Assembly: GCF_014495685.1 (NCBI RefSeq)
Contig: NZ_JACTVI010000018.1
Span: 53,665 to 117,664, forward strand
From: Streptomyces sp. TRM68367
GTDB taxonomy: Bacteria > Actinomycetota > Actinomycetes > Streptomycetales > Streptomycetaceae
Direction of reading: 5' to 3'
Length of the DNA stretch: 64,000 bases
Both the position numbers and the translations under genes were made by a program. Under the pieces are notes generated by a model. The model did not search any database. It saw nothing but the letters and a program-made list of their open reading frames with translations, and was not told where the DNA came from. This document shows, piece by piece, positions 57,624-64,000 of the stretch; the stretch's first letter is position 1, and each line of letters begins with the position of its first letter.

Positions 57624-57898
57624 ACCGCACCCCCGTCCACGACAGGCCGCACGGGCACGGACGCGGTCAGGCGGACCACGTCGCCGCGGCAGGTGGACTC
57701 CTGCCACTGCCACTCGCCCCCATCGGCGATCTCGTAGCCCAGCGCGGCCAGCGCGCGGCCCCTCTCCTGCGGGGTCGGAATGGGGTCGGTCCGGTCGAAG
57801 TCGTGCGCGGGCCACCGGCCCGACGGCGTGTCGGGCAAGGGCACGTACACCTCCCACAGACCAAGGAAGGTATTGGTCATCCGGGCGTACTGCGTCAT
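57620..57898 (-). CDS. Small hypothetical protein of the transfer operon
   Basis: 92 residues, ATG 57898 overlapping the upstream stop (ATGA). A single alpha/beta unit (LGLWEVYVPLPDTPSGRWPAHDFDRTDPIPTPQERGRALAALGYEI, read in part) ending in VRLTASVPVRP. Family not recognised; found between two membrane-protein genes. Confidence 0.75.
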   Translation of the reverse strand: MTQYARMTNTFLGLWEVYVPLPDTPSGRWPAHDFDRTDPIPTPQERGRALAALGYEIADGGEWQWQESTCRGDVVRLTASVPVRPVVDGGAV

Positions 57899-58341
57899 CG
57901 CGCACCCCCCACAGCGAGCAGGGCGGCCAGGATGAGCAGGGCGCCCCCGGCACAAGTCAGGTCGACCGCGCGACGCAGGGTCGTGAACTTGGCGACCGCC
58001 AGCCGGGACAGACCGGCGATGTCGGCGGCCAGATCCGAGGCGACGGTGTCGGTGATCTCCTCGGCCGTCAGCGTGGCCCACAGCGGAAAGCCGTGTCGGC
58101 CGCGCAGGTTCGGCCGGGTCGAGCGCAGCAGCAGACCCGCCGCCGCCACCAGCAGCGCCATACCGAGGCCACCGGCGACGTAGGCGGGCCGGTTCATCGG
58201 CAGGTCACGGGCGACCGTCCAGGCACCCGCGAGGACCGCACCGACGAACGCCAGCAACAGACCGGTCTTGGTGTCGGTCCGCGTGATCTCCGCCTTCACC
58301 TCGGCGTGCGCGGCCGTCAGAGTCCGCTCCGTGGCACTCAT
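57895..58341 (-). CDS. PycTM-like membrane protein (Pycsar effector-type fold)
   Basis: 148 residues. N-terminal helix, two membrane helices (TKTGLLLAFVGAVLAGAWTVA; YVAGGLGMALLVAAAGLLLRS), a loop with helix (SDLAADIAGLSRLAVAKFTTLRRAVDL) and a C-terminal hydrophobic helix. This is the arrangement of the Pycsar-system transmembrane effector family (PycTM), but no nucleotide cyclase gene is present. In AICEs such proteins lie in the transfer operon, so a role in mating or surface exclusion is possible. Confidence 0.7.
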   Translation of the reverse strand: MSATERTLTAAHAEVKAEITRTDTKTGLLLAFVGAVLAGAWTVARDLPMNRPAYVAGGLGMALLVAAAGLLLRSTRPNLRGRHGFPLWATLTAEEITDTVASDLAADIAGLSRLAVAKFTTLRRAVDLTCAGGALLILAALLAVGGAR

Positions 58342-58532
58342 CGCCTGCCCCCGTTCCGGCGGCCGTTGGCCACCCACCCGGCGAACTGGACGGCGAACCC
58401 CACGGCGGCGATGCCCATCAGCCGGTGGTCCCCCGTCACCAGGGCGGCGATGGAACCGGCGAGCCCGATGAGCACGCCCAGGGAGATCAGGGCCAGCACG
58501 CGGCCCTGGGGGGTCGGGGTGGGGGCGCTCAT
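58338..58532 (-). CDS. Small two-helix membrane protein
   Basis: 64 residues: VLALISLGVLIGLAGSIAALVTG and RLMGIAAVGFAVQFAGWVA are the two helices. Overlaps both neighbours by 4 nt. Probable spread-operon component; not recognised further. Confidence 0.75.
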   Translation of the reverse strand: MSAPTPTPQGRVLALISLGVLIGLAGSIAALVTGDHRLMGIAAVGFAVQFAGWVANGRRNGGRR

Positions 58533-58798
58533 GCCGCACCTCCCGGCAGCAGCGCACTGGCCGGGCGGTTGGCCAGGTCCCGCCGGGCGGCCAACACCCG
58601 GTTCCGGGCCCGGCGGATACGCCGGTTGTCCACCTCGTTCGGGGTACGGTCAAGGGCGATGATCTGCGCGTCGACCAGGTCGACACCCGCCAGGATCAGC
58701 GGCATCTCCTGCTCGATCGCGTCCAACTCCGCATCCGTGGGTTCCAACCACGGCTCGAACGCGGTAACAGCGTCCTGAACAGTAACGATGTGGCTCAT
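58529..58798 (-). CDS. Small acidic/helical protein, first gene of the transfer operon (DUF6284-like)
   Basis: 89 residues from ATG 58798. IVTVQDAVTAFEPWLEPTDAELDAIEQEMPLILAGVDLVDAQIIAL then a basic helix RRIRRARNRVLAARRDLANRP. I recall similar AICE proteins as DUF6284. GAGAGG upstream; leader contains a strong hairpin and a tRNA-like minihelix. Confidence 0.78.
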   Translation of the reverse strand: MSHIVTVQDAVTAFEPWLEPTDAELDAIEQEMPLILAGVDLVDAQIIALDRTPNEVDNRRIRRARNRVLAARRDLANRPASALLPGGAA

Positions 58799-58837
58799 TG
58801 GGTCGTGGTTCCTCTCACAGGTGGAACGGCCCGAACC

Positions 58838-58867
58838 GTGCCCCCGGTGTTCCAGCACCGGGGGCAC
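58838..58867 (-). promoter_or_regulatory. Leader stem-loop of the transfer operon
   Basis: Perfect 12-bp stem GTGCCCCCGGTG / CACCGGGGGCAC with a 6-nt loop, 40 nt before the first gene of the operon. No T-run on the - strand, so attenuation or mRNA stabilisation rather than plain termination. Confidence 0.7.
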
Positions 58868-58905
58868 TTGCCGTTTGTGGAAGAGACCGCACGCGGGCGG
58901 CCAGC

Positions 58906-58944
58906 GCCCCGGACCGGACTCGAACCGGTCGATACCTTCGGGGC
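58906..58944 (-). ncRNA. tRNA T-arm/acceptor-like minihelix in the operon leader
   Basis: On the - strand: acceptor-like GCCCCG ... CGGGGC around a perfect T-arm ACCGG-TTCGAGT-CCGGT, with only AAGGTATCG where D-arm and anticodon arm should be. The 7-nt loop is a canonical T-loop. Too short for a tRNA; a tRNA-mimic or remnant placed in the 5' leader of the transfer operon. Confidence 0.5.
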
Positions 58945-59308
58945 CCGCGATCTTTGCCCTTGTGTCACCTGTGCGCAGATGGATCGCCGTCCGCCCCGGC
59001 AAGGGGCGGCATCGCGAAAAGGTGCGTACTCAGTCGCACAGGCAGGGCCTACGGCTTGTCGCAGTTGCCTGGATTCGGTAGCTCTATGCAGTTTTCAATC
59101 AACAGCCGCTTCCTTCGGGCTCGCTCCCGCTCGCTCGCGGGGCCCTCCGGGCGTTTTTCCAGGTCAAAGCAGCCACAAGGGCGTCCCTGGTGTTGCTTAG
59201 GGGGGGTTACTGCCTTGCCTGATAGGTACCGTAGGCAAACCCCTGTGTGCGCGCAACCCCCTCTGGCGATAGAGTTTGATAGCCCCCCTAGGCGAGGATG
59301 GGAAAACA

Positions 59309-60154
59309 GTGGAAGACGACATGAAGCGGATCTCTGAGATCGCGGTCCCGGTCGACCGGGCCAGGGCCGCAATCGACCTGATGGCGACCTATCAGGGGCG
59401 AGTGACGGAGCTGTCCCGCATCCGGCGCGAAGCGATCGAGGAAGCGCAGGCGTCGGGCATGACCCAAGCCGAGATCGCCCTGAAGTTGGGCGTGAGTCGC
59501 GGGCGGGTCGGGCAACTGGCTTCGGCGGGTCCGCCCCCCGAGCGGGCGTTCTTCGGGACCGACCTGGTTACCGTGTCGCTCGGTGGTAAGCCAGAGGCTG
59601 GCAAGGGGCCAGACCAGAACCCCAGCGCCGTCGTGGTCCGGGAAGACCTCGACAACTTCGAGCACCTGCGCAAGTTGCTTGGCGGCATGAAGCTCGATGC
59701 GCAGTACGAGGTCATTCCGCCGACCGGCATCGTCAACCTGAACCGCGAGAATCACGTGGTGATCTGCGGTCCCCGGCTGTCGCCCATCGTGGCCCAGGTG
59801 CTGGAAGGAGACGACAGTCTTCAGTTTGCGAAGGATCGCGCATGGCACCTGGTAGACCGGAAGGCAGGCCAGACCTACCGGTCTCCGATGGACGAACACG
59901 GCGAGGCCGGCGACTTCGGCTACTTGGGGCGGTTGCCGCGCTTGGACGGCCGGGGCACGTTCCTCTACATCGCCGGTATTCACGCCATAGGAGCCAACGG
60001 GGTGGTGCACTACCTGGAGCACAACTTGGCTGAGCTTTACCGAGAGGTGCGGACTAAGCGCTTCTCGACGCTGATCTCCTGCCGCTACAACCCCGAGACC
60101 CTCGAAGTTCTGGAGAGCCGCAGGGTCACCCCGCTGTACCGACACGAAAGCTGA
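59309..60154 (+). CDS. HTH-domain regulator with unknown C-terminal domain
   Basis: 281 residues from GTG 59309; TTG 59276 and ATG 59321 are alternatives. Residues ~1-75: helical, with HTH SGMTQAEIALKLGVSRGRVGQLASAG as in sigma-factor region 4 or small plasmid regulators. Residues ~110-275: alpha/beta domain (NRENHVVICGPRLSPIVAQVLEGDDSLQF; GRGTFLYIAGIHAIGANGVVHYLE) that I cannot place. Divergent from the transfer operon and followed 2 nt later by a PP2C-like gene, so probably the element's switch. Confidence 0.75.
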   Translation: MEDDMKRISEIAVPVDRARAAIDLMATYQGRVTELSRIRREAIEEAQASGMTQAEIALKLGVSRGRVGQLASAGPPPERAFFGTDLVTVSLGGKPEAGKGPDQNPSAVVVREDLDNFEHLRKLLGGMKLDAQYEVIPPTGIVNLNRENHVVICGPRLSPIVAQVLEGDDSLQFAKDRAWHLVDRKAGQTYRSPMDEHGEAGDFGYLGRLPRLDGRGTFLYIAGIHAIGANGVVHYLEHNLAELYREVRTKRFSTLISCRYNPETLEVLESRRVTPLYRHES

Positions 60155-60156
60155 TC

Positions 60157-60963
60157 ATGCGCGTCTGTCTGAACACGCAGCCCGGGGGAGCTGGCCTCAA
60201 CGAAGACTGGGTTGGCAGCACCCCTAGCCTCGCCGTGGTGCTTGATGGACTCAGCACGGCGGGGCTGTCCACGGGCTGTAGTCACGGCGTCCCGTGGTAC
60301 GTCGCTCACCTCGGCGGCTACCTCACGGCCGCGTTGGCGGACCATGACCGGTCGCTCTCGGACGGCTTGTCCGAAGCGATCGAACGGGTGGCCGCGCACC
60401 ATCCCGAGTGCGATCTGAGCAACCCAGGAACGCCGTCGGCGACAGTGGCGATCCTTCGGCAGGGGAGCACCACCCTTGATCACCTCGTGCTGGCTGACTC
60501 GCCGATCGTTCTGGATCGCGCCGGCGACTACGAGGTGATCACTGATCTCCGTGTGGACGACGTACTTCCTGAGTTGCAAGCGGAGGTCGCCGGCCACGAG
60601 ACGCACACCCCGGGGCACCGGGAGGCTTTGCAACGTCTCGTGCGTGCTCAGCGGGAAGTGCGCAACACGCCAGAGGGGTACTGGGTGGCCGCCAGCACCC
60701 CCGAGGCAGCGCAACACGCGCTGACTGGAGCGACGCCGATCGGCGAGGCGCAGGCCGCCGCCGTCATGTCGGATGGCGTCTCGCGGCTCGTGACCGAGTA
60801 CCGCATGGCTGACTGGGCCAAGGTCTTCACTGTCCTACGGACGGAAGGTCCGTACGGGCTGATCGAGTCGGTTCGCAAGATCGAAGCGACCGACCCGACC
60901 GGGCGGCGGTGGCCACGCTACAAGTCGGGGGATGACGCCACGGTGGCCTTCTGCCAGTGGTGA
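60157..60963 (+). CDS. PP2C-like protein phosphatase domain protein
   Basis: 268 residues. NEDWVGSTPSLAVVLDGLS matches PP2C motifs (Asp for metal in DG), later VLADSPIVL, AAVMSDGVSRLV (second DG) and GDDATVAF (GDD metal ligand block). Start 2 nt after the HTH gene stop, so co-translated. May dephosphorylate the HTH protein or a host factor; metal-ligand Asp residues appear present, activity not proven. Confidence 0.78.
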   Translation: MRVCLNTQPGGAGLNEDWVGSTPSLAVVLDGLSTAGLSTGCSHGVPWYVAHLGGYLTAALADHDRSLSDGLSEAIERVAAHHPECDLSNPGTPSATVAILRQGSTTLDHLVLADSPIVLDRAGDYEVITDLRVDDVLPELQAEVAGHETHTPGHREALQRLVRAQREVRNTPEGYWVAASTPEAAQHALTGATPIGEAQAAAVMSDGVSRLVTEYRMADWAKVFTVLRTEGPYGLIESVRKIEATDPTGRRWPRYKSGDDATVAFCQW

Positions 60964-61278
60964 CCAGCAGGGCTCGACGTCCCGTCCCCCGAAAGGGCTG
61001 AGAATCCATGAAATGCCAGGTCAGGGCACCCAAACCCGTCCCGGATGGCCGCCATCTACCGAACCGTGGCGAGCGTCACAGAGCTTGCCAGGTCTCGTGA
61101 GCCGCCAGTTCACGCGCCCGCTCTGCCGGCTGACCGACGTAGGCTAAGGCTGCCCCGGTGTCGTTGCGGCGCGAACTCGGCTGCTCGGAGCGTTGGTGCC
61201 TCATCGTCAAGACCGGCCTCGACTTCTAACCGCGGTAACCCTAGCCATTGCGGATCTTTAGCTCGCTGGGGGCCTGGG
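60964..61278. other. Intergenic region, no feature recognised
   Basis: About 315 bp between convergent genes. Less G+C-rich than the flanking chromosome. No gene, strong stem-loop or repeat seen. Confidence 0.4.
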
Positions 61279-62487
61279 TTACTCGCTGTCTGCGTCTTCC
61301 TCCGCCATCGCATCCCATTCGAGGTCCATGCGCACTTTTTCCGCTCGTTCTTCCTCGATAAACCGCCTGGTGCTTTCGATGTGGACCATTCGGCGCCGGA
61401 GGCTTTTTACTGACTGGAGGACCAGCGAACCCATCCCTTCTAGCACTTCGGACGAGGTTGGCTGCTGCGGCGATTCAGACCTCAGCAATGATGGCTCAGC
61501 ATCCTGCTTGGTCGTGCTGATGAGGATTCGAGTCTGCCAGGAGCACACGACCACCCGCTGCTCCCGCCTAGGGAGTTCGGCGATGCCGACGAGGGTCCAT
61601 CGTGCCTCCACCGAAGACCAAACGTGATCCCCGATGCTGTGTGCCTTTGCCTCCCCGATGTGCTCCAGCCGGGCGAGCGGCTCGTCGACCCAGCCTCGGG
61701 CGACAGTGGGATCCTGGTCGATCGCTTCCGCGTCGAAGCATCCGAACCGGGCCGACGTGAGAACCGAACGACGGAAGCGCCCGCTACGCATCCGCCTGAA
61801 TGCCTCGCGGGCCATGAGGTGAGCAGTGTCTGGGGATTCAAGTACGGCTTTGACCGCCTCGTCGTCCGGCGCCGTCTTCTTAGTGAAAAGATCGACCAGT
61901 TCGTTCATGTTCGTGACGTGAACGAACCGGTCCTCTATTCCGTCGAGGTCTTCATTCATTGGGTGCTGGTAGGGGGCGCCGTTGCCGAAATCGTGAGTGT
62001 TGGCGCTGACGAAGTAGACCGTCTCGTCGGGATGGGCTCTGGCGTAATTGACCGCCGTGAGCCAGATTGCTGCGTCCCGCGCGCCGACCTTGTGGCCCTT
62101 GTTGTCTCCATCGGCGCCCACGAGCTTGCACGGAGGCAGAAGATTCATCTCTCGGGTCAGTGCCTCGTTGAGGATGCCCACGTCGGCCGCCAGGTTGTCG
62201 GCGACCGACTCAAACCGCTGGCGCCAATGGTGCGCGTACCGGTCTATGTCCACGTGGGGGAGGTTCTGCGGCAGGGACCACGGGGTGTCCTCGGCGATCT
62301 TTTTCCACGCTGCCGAGGCCGCCTCGTACCGTTCCCGGTATGGGTTGACGCGCTGGGCCACAAGCTCCTCTAGCGCTACCGAAGGGATGCCCACCTTCTC
62401 TGCGCCTGCGGCACGGATAGTCTGGAGCAGGTCCGTCGTGACGGTGTCCGGTCCTTTGTAGAGGATGTTCGCGTCCAGGATGATCAA
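61279..62487 (-). CDS. PIN-domain (DUF4935-like) putative nuclease, cargo gene
   Basis: 402 residues from TTG 62487, which puts LIILDANIL at the start as in PIN proteins; upstream starts lack support. Acidic residues of the PIN active site: Asp in LDANILY, Glu in ALEELVAQR, Asp in VGARDAAIWL and Asp in SANTHDFG. C-terminal half (~200-400) is a separate domain (RWTLVGIAELPRREQRVVVCSWQT) with charged end. Likely an RNase effector (toxin or defence). No antitoxin gene next to it. Codon use is less G+C-biased than in the chromosome, in line with transfer. Confidence 0.82.
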   Translation of the reverse strand: MIILDANILYKGPDTVTTDLLQTIRAAGAEKVGIPSVALEELVAQRVNPYRERYEAASAAWKKIAEDTPWSLPQNLPHVDIDRYAHHWRQRFESVADNLAADVGILNEALTREMNLLPPCKLVGADGDNKGHKVGARDAAIWLTAVNYARAHPDETVYFVSANTHDFGNGAPYQHPMNEDLDGIEDRFVHVTNMNELVDLFTKKTAPDDEAVKAVLESPDTAHLMAREAFRRMRSGRFRRSVLTSARFGCFDAEAIDQDPTVARGWVDEPLARLEHIGEAKAHSIGDHVWSSVEARWTLVGIAELPRREQRVVVCSWQTRILISTTKQDAEPSLLRSESPQQPTSSEVLEGMGSLVLQSVKSLRRRMVHIESTRRFIEEERAEKVRMDLEWDAMAEEDADSE

Positions 62488-62830
62488 GGTGGGTTGGCTC
62501 CGTCTTCCTCGGATCAGGGTCCTACGGCCACACCCTCTCAAGATCTGATTGCCGGGCGCAGGTGGAATTGTCAGCTCGCCGGTTGGTGGTAGGCCGTCCT
62601 GCCCCGGCCCGCGTCATTACTCCGTGGTTGCACCTGCAGCCCTGCCGACCATGGTCTCGCTCAGCGGTAGTCGACACTGGAACCGGCCGAGTGGTGTTGC
62701 CTTCAGCCCTTGATGAGCCGCCCATCAGCTGAGAAGAACCACGCGATTACCAGCGTCTCCTCCCCCAGATGTGTCCCGGGAGTGCCATCCAGCGGCAAAA
62801 CCGCAGGTCAAAGGTGCTTAGTGGAGCCCG
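62488..62830. other. Right-end region of the element, no gene recognised
   Basis: About 340 bp between the PIN gene start and attR. Must contain the PIN gene promoter and any right-arm integrase/excisionase sites. No stem-loop or repeat stands out. Confidence 0.4.
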
Positions 62831-62896
62831 CTGTAAATCTGCCGGCTCAGCCTTCCCAGGTTCGAATCCTGGCGCCGCCACTTTGGGGAAGACCCC
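62831..62896 (+). repeat. attR: 66-bp right attachment core
   Basis: Identical to 47170-47235. Contains only the 3' half of tRNA-Tyr (anticodon loop on); the upstream bases (GGAGCCCG) do not make a cloverleaf, so this is not a gene. Confidence 0.95.
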
Positions 62897-62935
62897 CTCC
62901 GAACTGCGGAAACGCAGAGCGGAGGGGGTCTCTTC
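62891..62935 (+). terminator. Original chromosomal terminator of tRNA-Tyr
   Basis: Perfect outer stem GACCCCCTCCG / CGGAGGGGGTC with inner CTGCG-GAAA-CGCAG, then TCTTCG. It starts in the att core and continues in chromosomal DNA, so it is the terminator that served the tRNA before integration. Confidence 0.75.
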
Positions 62936-63001
62936 GTATGTGGTCTTCGGGGGTGGCGGCTGTGTGTGGTGTGTGCCACGTCGGGTGGGCTCCGGGCCGC
63001 G

Positions 63002-63515
63002 TCAGTTGGGATCCGGCATGGTCTCGCCCTGGACCGTCTGGATGTCCAGTTCCACCTTCAGGGTCGTGCCGATCGCCGCGATGTCGGCCTGGAGGACCTG
63101 GTTGTAGTTCATCGGGAAGTCCTCACGGCGCAGTTCCGTCGTGGTGCGGCAGGCGGCCCGGACTCCGCCCCACGGATCGGGCCCGGTGCCGAGGTAGGCG
63201 AGGTCCAGGTCCACGGGGCGTACGACCCCCGTGCAGGGTGAGGTCGCCGTGGACGGTCCCGTGGTCGGCGGCGGCCGGGGCCAGGCCGGTCGAGCGGTAG
63301 GTGATCTCCGGGTGGCGCTCCACGTCCAGGAAATCCGGCGACCTGAGATGGACGTCGCGCATGCCGTTCCCGGCGTCGATCGACGCCGCCCCGATCACCG
63401 CCTCGACCCGGGACTTCTCCACGTCCGGCGCGATCTCGACGCGCCCGCCGAACTCGGTGAAGCGGCCATGCACGCTGGAGATGCCCAGGTGCTGGGCGAC
63501 CGCGCAGCCCGATGG
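63002..63515 (-). pseudogene. YceI-family gene with two frameshifts
   Basis: Pieces in three frames assemble to one YceI protein: STIG(C)AVAQHLGISS, then VHGRFTEFGGRVEIAPDVEKSRVEAV...HPEITYRSTGLAPAAADHGTVHGDLTLHG, then VDLDLAYLGTGPDPWGGVRAACRTTTELRREDFPMNYNQVL. The breaks are at a G-run near 63508 and at 63226-63230 (five C on the + strand), each consistent with one extra base. Either a decaying gene or homopolymer sequencing errors. Confidence 0.72.
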
Positions 63516-63820
63516 TCGACATACCGATGGACCGCATCAGCGTGTTGAGGCTGTTCGCGGAACCCGTCTCGGACGCGGGGCACGGCACCCATGATCAGCG
63601 CGGGCATCGCGCCGTACGTGAAGCCGATCCCGGCGCCGATCACGCAAGACACCAGCACGAAGTGCCAGACCTCGGACATCAGTACGATGTTCAGGCCGTA
63701 CCCGGCCGCGACGATCAGGGCGCCGATCATGATGGTGACCTTGGGGCCCTTGGCCCGGGAGACGGCCGCGGAGACCGGTGCGAAGGCCACGTCGTGCCGG
63801 AGTTCCCCGGTCAGCTGCCG
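63500..63820 (-). pseudogene. MFS transporter fragment with frameshift
   Basis: FAPVSAAVSRAKGPKVTIMIGALIVAAGYGLNIVLMSEVWHFVLVSCVIGAGIGFTYGAMPALIMGAVP in one frame continues as ASETGSANSLNTLMRSIGMST after a break at 63577-63580 (GGGG). Only the C-terminal ~100 residues of an MFS exporter remain; upstream residues (SFQFWNSGGGSEQRQ) do not belong to the family. Runs directly into the YceI remnant, so a deletion joined the two. Confidence 0.7.
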
Positions 63821-64000
63821 TTGTTCTGAGCCGCCGCCACTGTTCCAGAACTGGAAGCTTCCGCTCTTCCGAACCAGAAGCCCAGGTGACCGGATGCCCC
63901 GGTTCTCCAGGCCTAGGGCCAATGCCGTGTAGTTAGGGCTTGCCGGGAAACAAGCCGTGGCTTCGGGCCTTGGTCCTCGTTGTTGTGGTATGGGGAGACC
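63821..64000. other. Window end, no gene recognised
   Basis: A/T-richer 180 bp (TGTAGTTAGGGCTTGCC region). It could be the edge of an insertion sequence that cut the MFS gene, but no inverted repeat or transposase part is inside the window. Confidence 0.3.

Larger units (their letters stand above)
58799..59308. promoter_or_regulatory. Divergent control region of the element
   Basis: About 510 bp between the minus-strand transfer operon and the plus-strand HTH gene. Beside the leader hairpin and minihelix it holds TTGCCT...AGGCAA arms (59215-59238, 12-bp spacer around GGTACC) and a possible -10 TAGAGT (59270-59275) for the + strand gene, with GAGGATGGG as its ribosome-binding site. Confidence 0.55.
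47170..62896. mobile_element. Integrative and conjugative element (AICE, SLP1-type site) in tRNA-Tyr
   Basis: Bounded by a perfect 66-bp direct repeat whose left copy completes the tRNA-Tyr gene. Contains int, xis, replication genes of the primase-helicase/prim-pol type, a TraB-like FtsK translocase and spread-type membrane genes on the - strand, plus a divergent HTH/PP2C-like pair and a PIN cargo gene. That is the single-protein, double-strand DNA conjugation architecture of actinomycete elements such as pSAM2 and SLP1; SLP1 is known to use a tRNA-Tyr site in S. coelicolor. All key genes look intact, so the element may be mobile. Confidence 0.92.

Noticed and set aside
57895..58341. Complete Pycsar defence system
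   Set aside because: Only the effector-like membrane protein is present; no adenylate/uridylate cyclase gene nearby.
58906..58944. Functional tRNA gene on the - strand
   Set aside because: Lacks D-arm and anticodon arm; only T-arm plus acceptor-like stem, 39 nt.
59130..59160. Rho-independent terminator in the control region (GCCC-TCC-GGGC followed by TTTTT)
   Set aside because: Stem is only 4 bp with a 3-nt loop; too weak to list with confidence.
62831..62880. Second tRNA-Tyr gene
   Set aside because: Only the 3' half is present; no acceptor 5' strand or D-arm upstream. It is the attR copy.

Overview
The window is about 73% G+C by eye, with GTG and TTG starts, dense operons, M28/SGAP-type secreted peptidase genes, a c-di-AMP riboswitch ahead of a LysM muralytic gene and a tRNA-integrated conjugative element. 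All of this points to a Streptomyces chromosome. Gene order (second partial nuo cluster, htpX, yajQ, tRNA-Tyr, then an integrated element) matches what I remember of the Streptomyces coelicolor region that carries SLP1; that comparison is from memory, not from a search.

Layout. 1-8.6 kb: an exopolysaccharide/cell-surface locus (flippase-like protein cut by the window edge, large polytopic protein, small membrane protein, GH26-like hydrolase on the + strand; then a BioF2-type acyltransferase, a GT2 glycosyltransferase and a polysaccharide deacetylase on the - strand). 8.8-15.5 kb: HAD hydrolase, riboswitch-controlled LysM/transglycosylase, trans-polyprenyl synthase, LolA-like protein and an ABC exporter pair. 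15.5-23.6 kb: a decayed amidase, two unknown genes, an M28 aminopeptidase, a VOC/CGNR divergent pair, an MFS remnant, RarD, and a redox-type HxlR/quinone-reductase pair. 23.6-31.6 kb: 2-oxoacid:ferredoxin oxidoreductase (KorA/KorB), a NarL-type regulator and two tandem paralogous sensor kinases separated by G-rich degenerate repeats.

31.9-42.3 kb is a complex-I-like operon nuoABCHIJKLMN. It has the membrane arm and NuoB/C/I but no NuoD, E, F or G, and its NuoC carries a long repetitive disordered tail. Then come htpX, a YccF protein, a SUKH protein, an amino-acid permease, a GlsB/YeaQ protein and yajQ.

At 47138-47219 is tRNA-Tyr(GUA). A perfect 66-bp direct repeat (47170-47235 and 62831-62896) brackets a 15.7-kb actinomycete integrative and conjugative element. 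It encodes, from left to right, integrase, excisionase, a D5-type primase-helicase, a prim-pol replicase, a TGT/DpdA-like protein, a small membrane protein, a TraB-type FtsK translocase next to clustered GTCAGGGA repeats (candidate clt), spread-type membrane proteins including a PycTM-like one, then a divergent HTH/PP2C-like pair and a PIN-domain cargo gene. Nearly every gap between its minus-strand genes holds a strong stem-loop, and the leader contains a tRNA T-arm/acceptor minihelix. Right of attR are frameshifted remnants of a YceI gene and an MFS transporter.

The most unusual items are the TGT/DpdA-like gene and PycTM-like gene inside a TraB conjugation operon, the HTH/PP2C control pair, the intercistronic hairpins and tRNA-like minihelix, the incomplete Nuo complex with its repeat-tailed NuoC, and a REP-like sequence carried in frame inside korB.
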